Origin: Rathayibacter sp. SW19
Lineage (GTDB): Bacteria; Actinomycetota; Actinomycetes; Actinomycetales; Microbacteriaceae
Reading direction: 5' to 3'
NCBI RefSeq assembly: GCF_030866825.1
Contig: NZ_CP133020.1
Span: 4,402,001-4,466,000, forward strand
Length of the DNA: 64,000 nucleotides
Shown here: one piece after another, positions 24,725 to 33,454 of the stretch
Layout of the letters: each line of letters begins with the position of its first letter
Position numbering within the stretch: the stretch's first letter is position 1
The notes under the pieces: model-generated
The model's input: the letters and a program-made list of their open reading frames with translations, nothing else
What the model was told of the DNA's origin: nothing
The model's database searches: none
Translations under genes and position numbers: made by a program

Positions 24725-24913
24725 TGCTTGGCTCCTCAATCTTCGTCGATCGAGCTGGTCGAACTGAAGTACCGAGAACCGGCCCGACTCGCACGACATG
24801 CTTGCAACTCATCCTTACTGCCAATGCAGTGCATGGCAAGCCGAGCCGGACGACCTGCGCATGTGAGCAGGTTGCTCGCACAGAACGTCCGCCCGGTTGG
24901 CTACGCTGAGCGG

Positions 24914-26785
24914 ATGCGCCTCCGTCTCGCCGCCGCTGCATTCGCGCTCGTCATGGTCCCACTTGCGAGCGCAACGCCAGCGAGCGCGGCGACGGCAGCG
25001 CCAGCGGTCGCTCCCGTGGCAGCAGCGCCGGCGCCCGCTGCTCACCTGAACGCGCCGACCGCCGCCAACGATTTCAGCTTCGACTCGTTCACGGCCGATT
25101 ACTACCTCGGCCGCGATGACGGGCGCAATGCAACCCTGCGCACCGTTGAAACCCTCGTGGCCAATTTTCCGAACACCGACCAGAACCACGGCATCGAACG
25201 CAATATCCCGACCTCCTACAACGAAGTCGACTTGCGCCTTCACGTCGTCTCGGTGACAGATGCCGCCGGCCGGCCCCTGCACTACGTGCGGAGCGACCAG
25301 GCGGACGCCGGCTACGCGTCGCTGCGCATCGGCGACGCCAGCACCTTCGTGCATGGCACTCAGACGTATGTCATCACGTACACGATGCGGAACGTGATCC
25401 GCTCGTTCGCGGACACCAACGCCGACGAATTCTATTGGGACACCAACGGCACGGCCTGGCTGCAGCCATTCGACCAGGTCACCGCGCGTGTGCATCTGGC
25501 ACCCGGGCTCAGTTCAGAACTCACCGGCAAACAGGCCTGCTACCGAGGAATCGAAGGCAGCACCCGCCGCTGCACGATCGCCCGAAGCGGCACGACGATT
25601 ACGGCGACGAGCACCAACCTAGGGCCGTCCGAGAACATGACCGTTGCAATCGGCTTCAACCGCTTCACCTTCGCCACCCCACCGCTGCTTCGAGACAGTT
25701 GGTTCTTCACCATCGTGCCGTGGCTGCTGGTTGGTCTCGCCGCTCTCGCGGCCGGGTGGGCACTGTGGTTGCGCACCTTCCGGTGGCGGGATGCGCCGGG
25801 TCGCCCCACGATCATCGCCGAGTACACTCCGCCGAAAGATGTGTATCCCGCATTGGCGGCTGAGCTGCTGCGGCTGCGCAAGACAGGATTGTCGGCGCAA
25901 ATCGTGAGCTTCGCGGTCAACAAGATCGTGCGCATCCGCGAATTTCCAATGGAGCCCGCACAGCGCCGCTACCAACTGGAATTGCTGAAGGACGACGTCA
26001 GCTCACGGGCCGGGCCGGAAACGGTCATCCTCACGACCCTGTTCGGCCACCTGACAATCGGAAGCACCGTCCGCCTCGATCGTGCCGACGTCACGCTTGG
26101 CGATCGCTTGGCCAAGCACCGGAGCGACCAACAACTCCAGGTGCGCACGCTGAAGTTTCGGGCGAAACCACGCACCAAGCGGCCGCGACTGATCGCCTGG
26201 AGTTCTTTGGCGCTGATGGTGCTGAGTTTCGCCCACTTCATCCTGGGCAAGGAGCTGAACGCCGACTCCGGATGGACATCGCTCGCCCTCGTTCTGGTGC
26301 TGGCTCTGTCGATCACCGCGTGGATTGCTGCCATCCCGCCCTTCCGGCTCACCGCGACCGGCGCCGAGTTGCGCGATCACCTCCGCGGGCTCCGGCTCTA
26401 CATTCAACTGGCGGAGGCCGATCGCATCCGAGTGTTGCAAGCGCCTGGCACCGCAGAACGCATCGATGTCACCGACCGCTCGGCCGTGATTCGGCTGTAC
26501 GAGAAGCTCCTGCCGTATGCCATGATCTTCGGCTTGGAGAAGCAATGGATCGGCGAGCTCGAACAGAACTATGCCGTCACGCAGGAACCGGATTGGTACG
26601 CCGGCACCGGCAATCTGGCGAACATCGCCATTCTGACCAGCGTCGTCGGCAGCGGCAATTTCGCCACCACACCGTCAGCCTCGAGCGGTTCCGGCTCATA
26701 CGGCGGTGGCAGCTTCTCCGGCGGTTCCGGTGGAGGCGGATTCTCCGGCGGAGGCGGCGGAGGCGGCGGGGGCGGGGGCTGGTGA
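24914..26785 (+). CDS. DUF2207 membrane protein with glycine-rich tail
   Basis: 623 residues from the ATG at 24914. Signal peptide 1-28 (FALVMVPLASATPASA). An extracellular beta-rich DUF2207 domain (about 50-250, 'FDSFTADYYLGRDDGRNATL') precedes a helix near 262-284 (FFTIVPWLLVGLAALAAGWALWL in parts), a cytoplasmic segment and a helix pair at 425-480. The tail 'SFSGGSGGGGFSGGGGGGGG' ending in Trp is the hallmark of this YciQ-like family. Function unknown. Upstream open sequence in the same frame is Arg/His-rich and not conserved. Confidence 0.88.
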   Translation: MRLRLAAAAFALVMVPLASATPASAATAAPAVAPVAAAPAPAAHLNAPTAANDFSFDSFTADYYLGRDDGRNATLRTVETLVANFPNTDQNHGIERNIPTSYNEVDLRLHVVSVTDAAGRPLHYVRSDQADAGYASLRIGDASTFVHGTQTYVITYTMRNVIRSFADTNADEFYWDTNGTAWLQPFDQVTARVHLAPGLSSELTGKQACYRGIEGSTRRCTIARSGTTITATSTNLGPSENMTVAIGFNRFTFATPPLLRDSWFFTIVPWLLVGLAALAAGWALWLRTFRWRDAPGRPTIIAEYTPPKDVYPALAAELLRLRKTGLSAQIVSFAVNKIVRIREFPMEPAQRRYQLELLKDDVSSRAGPETVILTTLFGHLTIGSTVRLDRADVTLGDRLAKHRSDQQLQVRTLKFRAKPRTKRPRLIAWSSLALMVLSFAHFILGKELNADSGWTSLALVLVLALSITAWIAAIPPFRLTATGAELRDHLRGLRLYIQLAEADRIRVLQAPGTAERIDVTDRSAVIRLYEKLLPYAMIFGLEKQWIGELEQNYAVTQEPDWYAGTGNLANIAILTSVVGSGNFATTPSASSGSGSYGGGSFSGGSGGGGFSGGGGGGGGGGGW

Positions 26786-26865
26786 TGTGATGAGGGTGCT
26801 GGCTGCCTTTGCCCAGCCTCCACTGCAAGGCGACCCTTGTGCTACATCAGTGCTACGATAGACGT

Positions 26866-27111
26866 GTGAAGACCATCAGCCAGCGCGAACTCCGCAACAA
26901 CTCGGGCGAGATCATGCGCGGACTGGCCCGTGGGGAGTCGTATCGCGTCGCGAGCAGGGGCATACCAGTCGGAATCCTCAGTCCGTCGGAGCATTCCGCA
27001 CTCGACGAGTTGACGCTACGCGCGCCGAAGGGCGACATGGTTTTCCCTGAAGGCGTGCGCGTATCTGAGCGCACGGACGATGCCCTGGCAGAACTGCGCG
27101 CTGAAGGATGA
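26866..27111 (+). CDS. Type II antitoxin, Phd/YefM-like
   Basis: 81 residues, GTG start. 'VKTISQRELRNNSGEIMRGL', then 'GESYRVASRGIPVGILSP', is the N-terminal DNA-binding Phd/YefM fold; the C-terminal half binds the toxin. It overlaps the toxin gene by 4 bases. Two GTGCTACRAT-like copies (26840-26858) just upstream could be its operator. Neutralises the adjacent PIN-domain toxin and represses its own promoter by family precedent. Confidence 0.88.
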   Translation: MKTISQRELRNNSGEIMRGLARGESYRVASRGIPVGILSPSEHSALDELTLRAPKGDMVFPEGVRVSERTDDALAELRAEG

Positions 27112-27503
27112 TCGTCGCGGTCGACACGTCGGCTTTGGGCAAGTTACTCGTCGAAGAGGATGAGTCGGGCCCCTTTCGCGAGCAACTCGCACAACATGCC
27201 GGCGACGGTGACGAATTCACCATCTCGACGATTGCCGTGACTGAGTTGCGCCGACTCGCAATCCGACTCGGAATCGATGCCCTACGCGTTGAGCCGGTCG
27301 TTCGGCCGTTCCGGACGATTCGCTTGACTGAGGCCATTTTGCAGCTGGCAGGCCGACTGCCGCAGGCGCATCTCGGCACGCTCGACGCGATCCACATCGC
27401 GACGGCCTTGAGCATCGGAGCGGGCGCACTCGTCAGTTACGATTTGCGGCAGTTGGAAGCGGCCGCTCAGGAAGGACTCTTAACGGTCTCGCCGGGAAGC
27501 TGA
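27108..27503 (+). CDS. vapC: PIN-domain ribonuclease toxin (VapC family)
   Basis: 131 residues. Acidic active-site residues: Asp6 in 'MIVAVDTSALGKLLVEE', Glu in 'ISTIAVTELRRLA', Asp in 'HLGTLDAIHIATAL', and a final Asp in 'ALVSYDLRQLEAA'. VapC toxins cleave tRNA or rRNA. Coupled to the antitoxin through ATGA. Confidence 0.92.
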   Translation: MIVAVDTSALGKLLVEEDESGPFREQLAQHAGDGDEFTISTIAVTELRRLAIRLGIDALRVEPVVRPFRTIRLTEAILQLAGRLPQAHLGTLDAIHIATALSIGAGALVSYDLRQLEAAAQEGLLTVSPGS

Positions 27504-27516
27504 CTGCTCTGGCCGG

Positions 27517-27588
27517 TTGAAAGGAGATAGTCGGGTTGCGAGGCCTGTTGCGCCCAAATGATCCTTGGAACTCGACTATCTCCTTCAA
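27517..27588. mobile_element. About 70-bp inverted-repeat element, copy 1 (MITE/REP-like)
   Basis: Terminal inverted repeats TTGAAAGGAGATAGTCG / CGACTATCTCCTTCAA bound a core with TTGCGC at its centre and a second imperfect stem. A second copy with the same ends and core is at 43591-43661. It has no coding capacity. It lies directly after vapC and before xthA. Confidence 0.7.
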
Positions 27589-27633
27589 TGCGGGCGGGTG
27601 CCGCTTGTCGGCGGCCTCCGCTACCGTTGAACC

Positions 27634-28488
27634 ATGCGCGTCGCTACCTGGAACGTCAACTCCATTAGAGCTCGTGTCGGCAGAGTCGTCGACTGGCTCG
27701 TCCGTGAAGATGTCGATGTGCTCGGCATGCAAGAGATCAAATGCAAGCCGGAACAATTCCCGCGCGAACCGTTCGAAGAGGCCGGGTACGACCTTGAAAT
27801 CCACGGGCTGAACCAGTGGAACGGCGTCGCCTTCGCCAGCCGGCGCCCGATGACGGATGTCGAAACTGCGTTCCAGGGCATGCCCGGTTTCGCAAAGGGT
27901 CAGGACGGGCCAGACCAACCGCTCGAAGCGCGCGCGCTCGGGGTCACGGTCGACGGCATCCGCCTGTGGAGTCTGTATGTGCCGAACGGGCGCGCGCTCG
28001 GCGACCCGCATCTGGACTACAAGCTGGACTGGCTTGCCACGCTCGCAGCCGACGCGCGCGATTGGCTGACCGCGGCCCCAGACCTGCCGCTTGCGTTGAT
28101 GGGTGATTGGAACGTCGCACCGCTGGATTCAGACATGGGTGACCCGAGCTTTGTGCCGGGCGAATCGACGCATATTTCGCCGCCGGAGCGCAGTGCGTTC
28201 AGCGCTTTCGAAAAGCTCGGGCTGACAGATGTCGTGCGCCCACTCGTGCCCGACGGCTACACGTTCTGGGACTACAAGCAGCTGCGCTTTCCTCGCAACG
28301 AGGGCATGCGCATCGACTTCATCATGGGATCGCACGCGTTCGCCGAATTGGTGAGCGGAGCATCCATTCATCGCAACGAACGCAAGGGCGACAGCCCGAG
28401 CGACCATGTGCCCGTGCTCGTCGACCTGGACACCGATACCGACACCGGTGACGAAGAAGACGACGACCGGCCGATGATCTTCGGCTGA
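27634..28488 (+). CDS. xthA: Exodeoxyribonuclease III / AP endonuclease
   Basis: 284 residues. Endonuclease/exonuclease/phosphatase fold: 'MRVATWNVNSIRARVGRVVDWL', 'VLGMQEIKCK' (metal Glu), 'LALMGDWNVAPLDSDMGD', 'RIDFIMGSHAF' and 'SDHVPVLVDLD' (catalytic Asp-His). Incises abasic sites and trims 3' ends in base excision repair. The acidic tail (DTDTDTGDEEDDD) after the catalytic domain is unusual. Confidence 0.95.
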   Translation: MRVATWNVNSIRARVGRVVDWLVREDVDVLGMQEIKCKPEQFPREPFEEAGYDLEIHGLNQWNGVAFASRRPMTDVETAFQGMPGFAKGQDGPDQPLEARALGVTVDGIRLWSLYVPNGRALGDPHLDYKLDWLATLAADARDWLTAAPDLPLALMGDWNVAPLDSDMGDPSFVPGESTHISPPERSAFSAFEKLGLTDVVRPLVPDGYTFWDYKQLRFPRNEGMRIDFIMGSHAFAELVSGASIHRNERKGDSPSDHVPVLVDLDTDTDTGDEEDDDRPMIFG

Positions 28489-28510
28489 ACCTGGCAGCAC
28501 GAACCGGCGC

Positions 28511-29854
28511 TCAGGCGACGGTATCCCGCGTGATCGCCGCACCCGTCACTGCCGCCCGCGCGCCGACCTCCTGCCAGCCCGGGCCGGAGGGGAAGGCCCA
28601 CCGCTCCCGGGATGCCGCCAGCATCTCGGATCCGATGCCGGGCAGCGCCGGTGCTGCGTAACGCCCGTTCACGATGCGTACCGGCTCGGCGAAGTGCTCG
28701 TGCAAGTGGTCGACGTATTCGATCATGCGCCCATCCTGACTTCCGGATACGGCCGCATAGTCGAAGAATGAGAAATGTTGCACCACTTCGCACAGCCCGA
28801 CACCGCCGGCGTGCGGGCAGACGGGAACACCGAACTGGGCGGCGAGCAGCAGGATGGCCACATTCTCGTTGACACCGGCCACCCGGGTGGCGTCCAGCTG
28901 CAGAACGTCGATGCCCTGCGCTTGCAACAGCTGCTTGAAGATGATCCGATTGGCGACGGCCTCGCCCGTTGCAACCTTGATCGGTGCGACACCACGGTGG
29001 ATCTGCGCAAAACCGAGGATGTCATCGGTGCTCGTCGGTTCCTCGATCCAGTACGGGTCGAACTCTGCCAGCCGATTGACCCAGTCGATCGCTTCTGAGA
29101 CCCCCCAGCGCTGATTGGCGTCGATGCCCAGGGGCAGTGAGCCGACCGCCTGCCGAGCCAGCGCCATCCGCCGCCGGTCGTCATCGATGTCGCCGCCAAC
29201 CTTGAGTTTGACCATCGAGAAGCCGTCGGCGAGCGCCTGTTTGCTCAATCGCACCAGTTTCTCGTCGCTGTACCCGAGCCAGCCGGGCGAGGTGGTGTAG
29301 GCGGGGAAGCCGTCGGCCTTGAGCGAGGCGATCCGCTCGGCCTTGCCGGCCTGGCCGCGCACGAGGATGTCGCGCGCGGCATCCGGGCTGAGTGCGTCCC
29401 GAATGTGCGTGAAGTCGACGATGTCGACGAGTTCGTCGACCGGCAGTTCGCTCAGCAATAGCCAGAGCGGCTTGCCGTCGCGGCGGGCGCGGATGTCCCA
29501 CAGCGCGTTGACGAGAGCACCGCATGCCATCTGCGTGACGCCCTTTTCCGGGCCGAGCCAGCGCAACTGCGAGTCGTGCACCAGTCGCCTGGACGCGCCG
29601 CCCATGTCGCTCAGGAGAGCATCGACATCCGCGCCGATGAGCAGCGCCGCGAAGGAATCGATCGCCGCGGTGATGATCTCGTTGCCGCGCCCACCGGTGA
29701 AGACGAAGGCGTGACCGACCTCACCGGCATCCGTTCGGATCATGACATAGGCGGTGGAGTAATCGGGGTCGACGTTGACCGCGTCGGAGCCGTCCAGCTC
29801 GAGCGAGGTGGGAAAGCGGATGTCTTCGGTGACGATGGACGTTATGCGTGGCAC
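28511..29854 (-). CDS. L-fuconate dehydratase (enolase superfamily)
   Basis: 447 residues. Dehydrates L-fuconate to 2-keto-3-deoxy-L-fuconate. Mandelate-racemase-like barrel residues: KxK 'MVKLKVGGD', Asp 'GIDANQRWG', Glu 'WIEEPTSTDDILGF', Glu 'ATGEAVANR', His in 'CPHAGGVGLCEVVQHF'. The N-terminal 'ITSIVTEDIRFPTSLELDGSDAVNVDPDYSTAYV' is a signature of FucD. Last gene of the fucose operon. Confidence 0.93.
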   Translation of the reverse strand: MPRITSIVTEDIRFPTSLELDGSDAVNVDPDYSTAYVMIRTDAGEVGHAFVFTGGRGNEIITAAIDSFAALLIGADVDALLSDMGGASRRLVHDSQLRWLGPEKGVTQMACGALVNALWDIRARRDGKPLWLLLSELPVDELVDIVDFTHIRDALSPDAARDILVRGQAGKAERIASLKADGFPAYTTSPGWLGYSDEKLVRLSKQALADGFSMVKLKVGGDIDDDRRRMALARQAVGSLPLGIDANQRWGVSEAIDWVNRLAEFDPYWIEEPTSTDDILGFAQIHRGVAPIKVATGEAVANRIIFKQLLQAQGIDVLQLDATRVAGVNENVAILLLAAQFGVPVCPHAGGVGLCEVVQHFSFFDYAAVSGSQDGRMIEYVDHLHEHFAEPVRIVNGRYAAPALPGIGSEMLAASRERWAFPSGPGWQEVGARAAVTGAAITRDTVA

Positions 29855-29922
29855 AGTGGCCTCTTTTCTTATTGTTCGTGGGCGTGCGGATGTGTCACTG
29901 CTGGGGTGTCACTGCTGCCGTG

Positions 29923-30672
29923 TCACCGCGCTCGCAGCCGCAGGTTGTGCACACCGCCGTCGACTTCGAGGGCGGACCCGGCAGTGGATGCCGACAGTGG
30001 GCTGGCAAGGTAGGCGATCGCACCGGCCACCTCTTCGGGAGAGACCATGCGGCCGGTCGCTTGACGAGCGTCCAGTGCCGCGCGCTCGGCAACGGGGTCG
30101 TCGAATTTGGCAAGCATGCGGTCGACGAACGGAGTGCTTACGGTGCCAGGGCTGACACAGTTGACGCGAATCCCCTCTCGAATGTGATCGGTCGCCATCG
30201 CGAAGGTGAGCGCAAGCACGGCGCCCTTCGATGCCCCATAGACGGCTCGCTGCGGCAACCCGTTCAGCGCCGCGATGGAACAGACGTTGACGATGGCCGC
30301 CGCGGATGAGCGCCTCAGCAGGCGGAGTGCCGCCGCGCTCATGCGCGCCATGCCGACGACGTTGATGTCGAGAACGTGCGCCCATTCATCGTCATCATTC
30401 TCTTCGACCGTGCCGATCGCGCTGATGCCGGCGTTGTTGATGAGGATGTCGAGGCCGCCGAAACGTCGTTCGATCTCGGCGATGGCCGCGACGAGCGTGG
30501 GCCGGGACGCGACATCGGCTCGGATGCCCACCAGAGGCTCGGGAAGGCCGTCGGGCGCCAGGTCGAGTACGACCACCGTTGCGCCGCGCTCGGCGAGCAA
30601 CCGAGCCGTAGCCAAGCCGATGCCGGAAGCTCCTCCCGTGACCGCCGCCGTCAGCCCACTGAATTCCGCCAT
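29923..30672 (-). CDS. SDR oxidoreductase, probable 2-keto-3-deoxy-L-fuconate dehydrogenase
   Basis: 249 residues from ATG 30672 (AGGGAG upstream). Classical SDR: 'VTGGASGIGLATARLLAERG', 'VLDLAPDG', 'ILINNAGIS', 'VCSIAALNGL', 'YGASKGAVLALT' (Tyr-Lys). By context it oxidises the C4 hydroxyl of KDF to 2,4-diketo-3-deoxy-L-fuconate; an alternative would be L-fucose dehydrogenase. Located between the FAH-family hydrolase and fuconate dehydratase genes. Confidence 0.88.
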   Translation of the reverse strand: MAEFSGLTAAVTGGASGIGLATARLLAERGATVVVLDLAPDGLPEPLVGIRADVASRPTLVAAIAEIERRFGGLDILINNAGISAIGTVEENDDDEWAHVLDINVVGMARMSAAALRLLRRSSAAAIVNVCSIAALNGLPQRAVYGASKGAVLALTFAMATDHIREGIRVNCVSPGTVSTPFVDRMLAKFDDPVAERAALDARQATGRMVSPEEVAGAIAYLASPLSASTAGSALEVDGGVHNLRLRAR

Positions 30673-30789
30673 CGCTTTTCTCCCTGTCTGTCTCGCCGTC
30701 TGATATCTCGCCACTGCGTCGTTCGCCTGCATCTTGTTCGGCAGCGCGCTGTTCGCCCGCGTGTTAGTCGCCTGCGTGCCTGGTCACGG

Positions 30790-31653
30790 TCACGCGCCCG
30801 CGACGGCCTGTTCGAACGTGTTGCGTGCACGGCCGAGTCCGTCGACCTCGAGCTCGACGACATCGCCGGGCCGCAGATATGGTTGATCGGGCATGCCGAG
30901 AGCGACACCCGCAGGCGTTCCGGTGTTGATCAGGTCGCCGGGCCGAAGCACCATGAACTGGCTCAGGTACACGATGATCTGTCGCACGTCGAAGATCATG
31001 TCGGCTGTCGTGCCATTCTGACGCAGTTCGCCATTGACCCACAGGCGCAACCCGAGACTCTGCGGATCGGCAATCTCATTTGCGGGAACCAGCACCGGGC
31101 CGAGCGGGTTGAACGTTTCACAACTCTTGCCCTTGTCCCACTGGCCCCCGCGTTCGAGCTGGAATTCCCGCTCCGAGACGTCGTGCGAGAGCACATACCC
31201 AGCGATGCAGGCATCCACATCTTCCGGCGAAGACAGGTAGCGAGCGGGTGCGCCGATTACGACGCCGAGTTCGACCTCCCAGTCGGTCTTGACCGACCCG
31301 ACGGGAATGAGCACGGTGTCGTTCGGCCCTGCGATCGTCGACGGATCCTTCATGAAGACCACTGGCTCACTGGGCACGGCCATGCCACTCTCGGCCGCAT
31401 GATTGGCGTAGTTGACGCCAATGCAGACGATCTTGCCCGGCGACTGAATCGGCGCGCCGATGCGCAACCCGGATGCGCCAGCCAGCTCGGGCAGCGACCC
31501 CGCCGAGAGCGCCGCGCGCGCCTTCTCGATTCCGCCGCCGGCCAGAAAGCCACCATCGATGCGCGAAGTCACGGAGCGCAAGTCGTAGCTCGTGCCGTCC
31601 ACCTGGATGACCGGAATCTCACTGCCGAACTCACCGAGGCGTGCGAATGCCAT
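30790..31653 (-). CDS. FAH-family hydrolase, probable 2,4-diketo-3-deoxy-L-fuconate hydrolase
   Basis: 287 residues. Fumarylacetoacetate hydrolase fold: 'GKIVCIGVNYANHAAESG', metal Glu in 'DWEVELGVVIG', 'GYVLSHDVSEREFQLERGGQW', 'VLRPGDLINTGTPAGVALG'. In non-phosphorylated fucose degradation this enzyme splits the diketo acid to pyruvate and L-lactate. A strong promoter precedes it at 31756-31785. Confidence 0.9.
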   Translation of the reverse strand: MAFARLGEFGSEIPVIQVDGTSYDLRSVTSRIDGGFLAGGGIEKARAALSAGSLPELAGASGLRIGAPIQSPGKIVCIGVNYANHAAESGMAVPSEPVVFMKDPSTIAGPNDTVLIPVGSVKTDWEVELGVVIGAPARYLSSPEDVDACIAGYVLSHDVSEREFQLERGGQWDKGKSCETFNPLGPVLVPANEIADPQSLGLRLWVNGELRQNGTTADMIFDVRQIIVYLSQFMVLRPGDLINTGTPAGVALGMPDQPYLRPGDVVELEVDGLGRARNTFEQAVAGA

Positions 31654-31755
31654 GTACGCTCCTTCCGCTTTCGCGCCGTGAATGCTAACTGCTGATCGTC
31701 GGCCGAACTTCGTCGATGGCTTTTCAGCGGGCGGTTGACGCGCGACCGCAAAGCA

Positions 31756-31785
31756 ATCCTATAGATCTGATGAATTATCTGTCAA
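31756..31785 (-). promoter_or_regulatory. Sigma70-like promoter with putative fucose-regulator site
   Basis: On the minus strand TTGACA (31785-31780) is followed after 16-18 bases by TATAGGAT (31763-31756). Between them lies ATTCATCAGATC (31775-31764), whose core ATTCATCAGA recurs at the divergent regulator/lactonase region (32692-32683). This suggests regulated transcription of the last three fucose genes. Confidence 0.6.
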
Positions 31786-32662
31786 CGCGCGAAAGGATGT
31801 CGACAGCCGCCAGCCGGGCCGCGGGGATTCGATAGAAGCGGGCCGCCGTCTCGCCGAGAATGGAATGGCGGTCCGCCGGGTCGAGCGTCGCGAAAAGTTC
31901 GTTCAGACCCGCCCATACCTGCTGATACCCTCCTGACCGGAGTGAGATCGGCCAGTCTCCGCCATACATCAGGCGTTCTGCTCCGAAAACCTCCACCGCC
32001 CGCTCGAAGAACGGCCGGATGGTTTCGGGCGTCCAGCTGGCGCCGTTCGCGGTTGCGCCGTAGAGGCCCGAGACCTTCGCGTGAACATGCGGCACCTGCG
32101 CGGCCTCGGCGATGAGGGTCCACCATGGTTCCCATTCATGCAGGCCGATCGGCGGTTTGGACAGGTGATCGATCACGATTCGCAGCCGCGGATGCCGCTC
32201 AGCGACGATCGGCACCAACTCCAGGTGGCGAGGGAGCACGGAGACCAGATCGAATGTCACATCCGCGTCTTCGAGCACTCCCAGCCCTTCATCGACATCC
32301 GGGCGTAGCAGCCAATCGGGATCCGGAATGTCGTGAATCAGGTTGCGCACCCCCGCGACAAGCGGGTTTCGGCGCAGCTCCTGCAACCGCGTGGCAGCTT
32401 CGGCGGGGCGATCAAGCGGCACATACGCGACGATCGCGACGACTCCGGGGTTGGCTGCGGCAGTTGCCAACATCAGTTCTGTGTCGTCATTGTTGTCTGC
32501 CGCCTGCACGAGCACGGTGGCTTGAACGCCTGCGCGGCGCAGCGACGGGCGCAGTTCGTCGAAATCGATCGCCCGGTTGATCGGTGCGAGCTCCGCAGTG
32601 AGCCAGTCGTACCGTGCCCGGCCGGGATCCCAGACGTGCTGGTGCGCATCGATGACTGTCAC
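31775..32662 (-). CDS. Amidohydrolase, probable L-fuconolactonase
   Basis: 295 residues from the GTG at 32662. Amidohydrolase_2 family: 'VIDAHQHVWDPGRARYDWLT' (HxH), 'IVIDHLSKPPIGLHEWEPW', and 'LMYGGDWPISLRSGGY' (metal Asp). Hydrolyses L-fucono-1,5-lactone to L-fuconate by context and family precedent. Its start is only 24 bases from the divergent regulator's start, so its promoter must reach into the regulator gene. Confidence 0.88.
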   Translation of the reverse strand: MTVIDAHQHVWDPGRARYDWLTAELAPINRAIDFDELRPSLRRAGVQATVLVQAADNNDDTELMLATAAANPGVVAIVAYVPLDRPAEAATRLQELRRNPLVAGVRNLIHDIPDPDWLLRPDVDEGLGVLEDADVTFDLVSVLPRHLELVPIVAERHPRLRIVIDHLSKPPIGLHEWEPWWTLIAEAAQVPHVHAKVSGLYGATANGASWTPETIRPFFERAVEVFGAERLMYGGDWPISLRSGGYQQVWAGLNELFATLDPADRHSILGETAARFYRIPAARLAAVDILSRVDR

Positions 32663-32671
32663 GACATCCGT

Positions 32672-32692
32672 TCGTAGAATGGTCTGATGAAT
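32672..32692. promoter_or_regulatory. Divergent regulatory region of the fucose cluster
   Basis: TAGAAT at 32672-32677 lies 9 bases before the regulator's ATG (32687), as in leaderless actinobacterial mRNAs. TCTGATGAAT at 32683-32692 is the inverse of the motif found in the promoter at 31756-31785. Candidate FCD-regulator operator covering the start codon. Confidence 0.45.
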
Positions 32693-33454
32693 AGCAAGCC
32701 TAGCGACCATGATGGTGATGCCGCAGCGAGCAACGCTCGATCGCAGACCGACGTGGTCGTCGAAGAGATCAAGCGGATGATCACGAACGGCTCGCTCAAG
32801 GCAGGCTCCCGGCTCCCGGTCGAGAAAGAGCTCGCCGTGAGCCTCGGTGTCTCCCGCGGGTCGCTACGCGAAGGCGTTCGCGCCCTCTGCATCATGGGTG
32901 TGCTCGAGACTCGCCAAGGCGACGGCACCTACGTCACCTCGCTGGAACCGAGCCTTCTGCTGGCTCCGATGAGCTTCATGGTCGACCTGCACTCCCCAGA
33001 CCATGGCCCATATCTGCAATCCGTGCGGCGCGTGTTGGAGACCGAGGCCGCCGGCCTTGCGGCCCGATTCATCGGTGACGCCGCAATCACCAAACTCGGC
33101 GAGCTGCTGACCTCGATCGAACCGATGGTGTTCCGCAGCGAAAACCTCGATCACAACGCGATCATGGAGGTCGATATCGCCTTCCACCGGGTTATTGCGC
33201 GTGCCTCGGAGAATCCCGCGCTGGAAGCCCTGATCGAAGCTCTTGCCAGCCGCACGATCCGCACGCGCATGTGGCGTGCGATCAGTGAAACCGGTGCCGT
33301 GCAGGCCACACACGCCGAGCACCGTGCGATCCAGCACGCGCTTGCCGCGCACGATCCGGATGCTGCCCGGTTGCGCATGGGCACTCACCTTCTGGCGGTT
33401 GAGGAGTTCTCTCACCAGCACGGCGCTCAGACACCCGAAGTGATCAGGCCCTGA
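32687..33454 (+). CDS. FadR/GntR (FCD) regulator of the fucose cluster
   Basis: 255 residues. N-terminal winged helix 'VVVEEIKRMITNGSLKAGSR', 'LAVSLGVSRGSLREGVRALC' and 'GVLETRQGDGTYVTSL'; C-terminal FCD ligand domain with 'DIAFHRVIARASENP' and 'EHRAIQHALAAHDPDAARLRMGTHL' (metal-binding His). Such regulators sense sugar acids or their derivatives. No good ribosome site precedes the ATG, fitting a leaderless message. The 3' end overlaps the convergent aldo/keto reductase by 28 bases. Confidence 0.9.
   Translation: MNSKPSDHDGDAAASNARSQTDVVVEEIKRMITNGSLKAGSRLPVEKELAVSLGVSRGSLREGVRALCIMGVLETRQGDGTYVTSLEPSLLLAPMSFMVDLHSPDHGPYLQSVRRVLETEAAGLAARFIGDAAITKLGELLTSIEPMVFRSENLDHNAIMEVDIAFHRVIARASENPALEALIEALASRTIRTRMWRAISETGAVQATHAEHRAIQHALAAHDPDAARLRMGTHLLAVEEFSHQHGAQTPEVIRP

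Noticed and set aside
23651..24913. N-terminal extension of the DUF2207 gene
   Set aside because: Runs antisense through the amidase gene; the signal peptide at 24914 marks the true start.
30376..31695. 439-codon plus-strand open frame
   Set aside because: Antisense to the FAH hydrolase and SDR genes, whose motifs are unmistakable; the translation is Arg/His/Asp-rich and unlike any family.
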